Below, in pieces: positions 63,950 through 64,000 of a stretch of 64,000 nt of DNA. Within the stretch, counting starts at the first letter, position 1. Every line of letters starts with the position of its first letter. The DNA is taken from NCBI RefSeq assembly GCF_002291425.1, contig NZ_CP014136.1, forward strand, positions 248,001 through 312,000. The letters are read 5' to 3'. The stretch is from Gibbsiella quercinecans (lineage in GTDB: Bacteria; Pseudomonadota; Gammaproteobacteria; Enterobacterales; Enterobacteriaceae). The position numbers and the translations under genes are program-made. The notes beneath the pieces are model-generated. The model had not been told where the DNA came from, did not search any database, and was given only the letters and a program-made list of their open reading frames with translations.

Positions 63950-64000
63950 ATGCAGTGTGACTCTTCGCCCCTGATGCAAATCCTCGCCCGCCAGGACTGG
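63950..64000 (+). CDS. Start of an unidentified gene, cut by the window edge
   Basis: An ATG with GAGG six bases upstream opens a frame that runs off the edge after 17 codons (begins MQCDSSPLMQIL). Too short for identification. If it is a sensor kinase or transporter, it could complete the citrate regulon, but there is no evidence for this. Confidence 0.45.
   Translation, partial: MQCDSSPLMQILARQDW

Overview
The window looks like chromosomal DNA of a GC-rich member of the Enterobacterales, most probably Serratia or a close relative (Yersiniaceae). This rests on the mdtG / mysB / yceK / opgHG / opgC neighbourhood, ProP, YlaC, Agp, a CitT-linked citrate lyase operon and near-identical enterobacterial tRNA-Cys and tRNA-Leu genes. 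Nothing seen requires a phage, an insertion sequence, a plasmid or a CRISPR array.

Layout. 1-9.7 kb: envelope and osmoregulation block (end of mdtG, a POT peptide transporter, mysB, yceK, osmoregulated periplasmic glucan genes opgG-opgH, and opgC divergent from them), plus small proteins. 9.7-14.9 kb: YlaC-like membrane protein, proP, a cupin, a CsbD/DUF883-like stress protein, an exported ClpP-like protein with an altered active site, and a tRNA-Cys/tRNA-Leu pair. 15-24.7 kb: acetoin and butanediol metabolism. AcoR (sigma-54 activator) precedes acoXABC and a lipoate-ligase-like gene; two butanediol/acetoin dehydrogenases converge on them. A 12-bp motif upstream of acoX recurs upstream of the second dehydrogenase. 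25-30 kb: a beta-glucoside/cellobiose PTS operon with its GntR/UTRA regulator, a perfect CRP palindrome and the stump of a LamB-type porin. 30-38.8 kb: nitroreductase, a regulator with two winged helices, and divergent from it an unfamiliar catabolic operon (polysaccharide-deacetylase-fold hydrolase, MFS carrier, two SDRs, a 106-residue MCGLCG protein, a CobW GTPase, and a PotD-like binding protein without signal peptide). 38.8-39.7 kb: WaaZ-like LPS core gene.

40-53 kb: an organosulfur scavenging regulon. One leftward unit runs ssuD-like, sfnG-like, FAD oxidoreductase, NtaA/SnaA-type monooxygenase, MetNIQ-type ABC transporter, MFS carrier, DszC/SfnB-like flavoprotein. It starts from a good sigma-54 promoter and is faced by a sigma-54 activator whose C-terminal half is a sulfonate-binding-protein-like domain, an architecture that suggests a one-component sulfur-source sensor. 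Two palindromic TTGCA-type sites lie between them.

53-64 kb: alkB, an EntD-type phosphopantetheinyl transferase, agp, the citrate fermentation operon citCDEFXG-citT, and a divergent CitB/DpiA response regulator with no sensor kinase between it and citC. The window ends in the first codons of an unidentified gene.

Start codons were chosen from Shine-Dalgarno spacing and remembered homologue lengths; no searches were run, so family names rest on motif and sequence recall.
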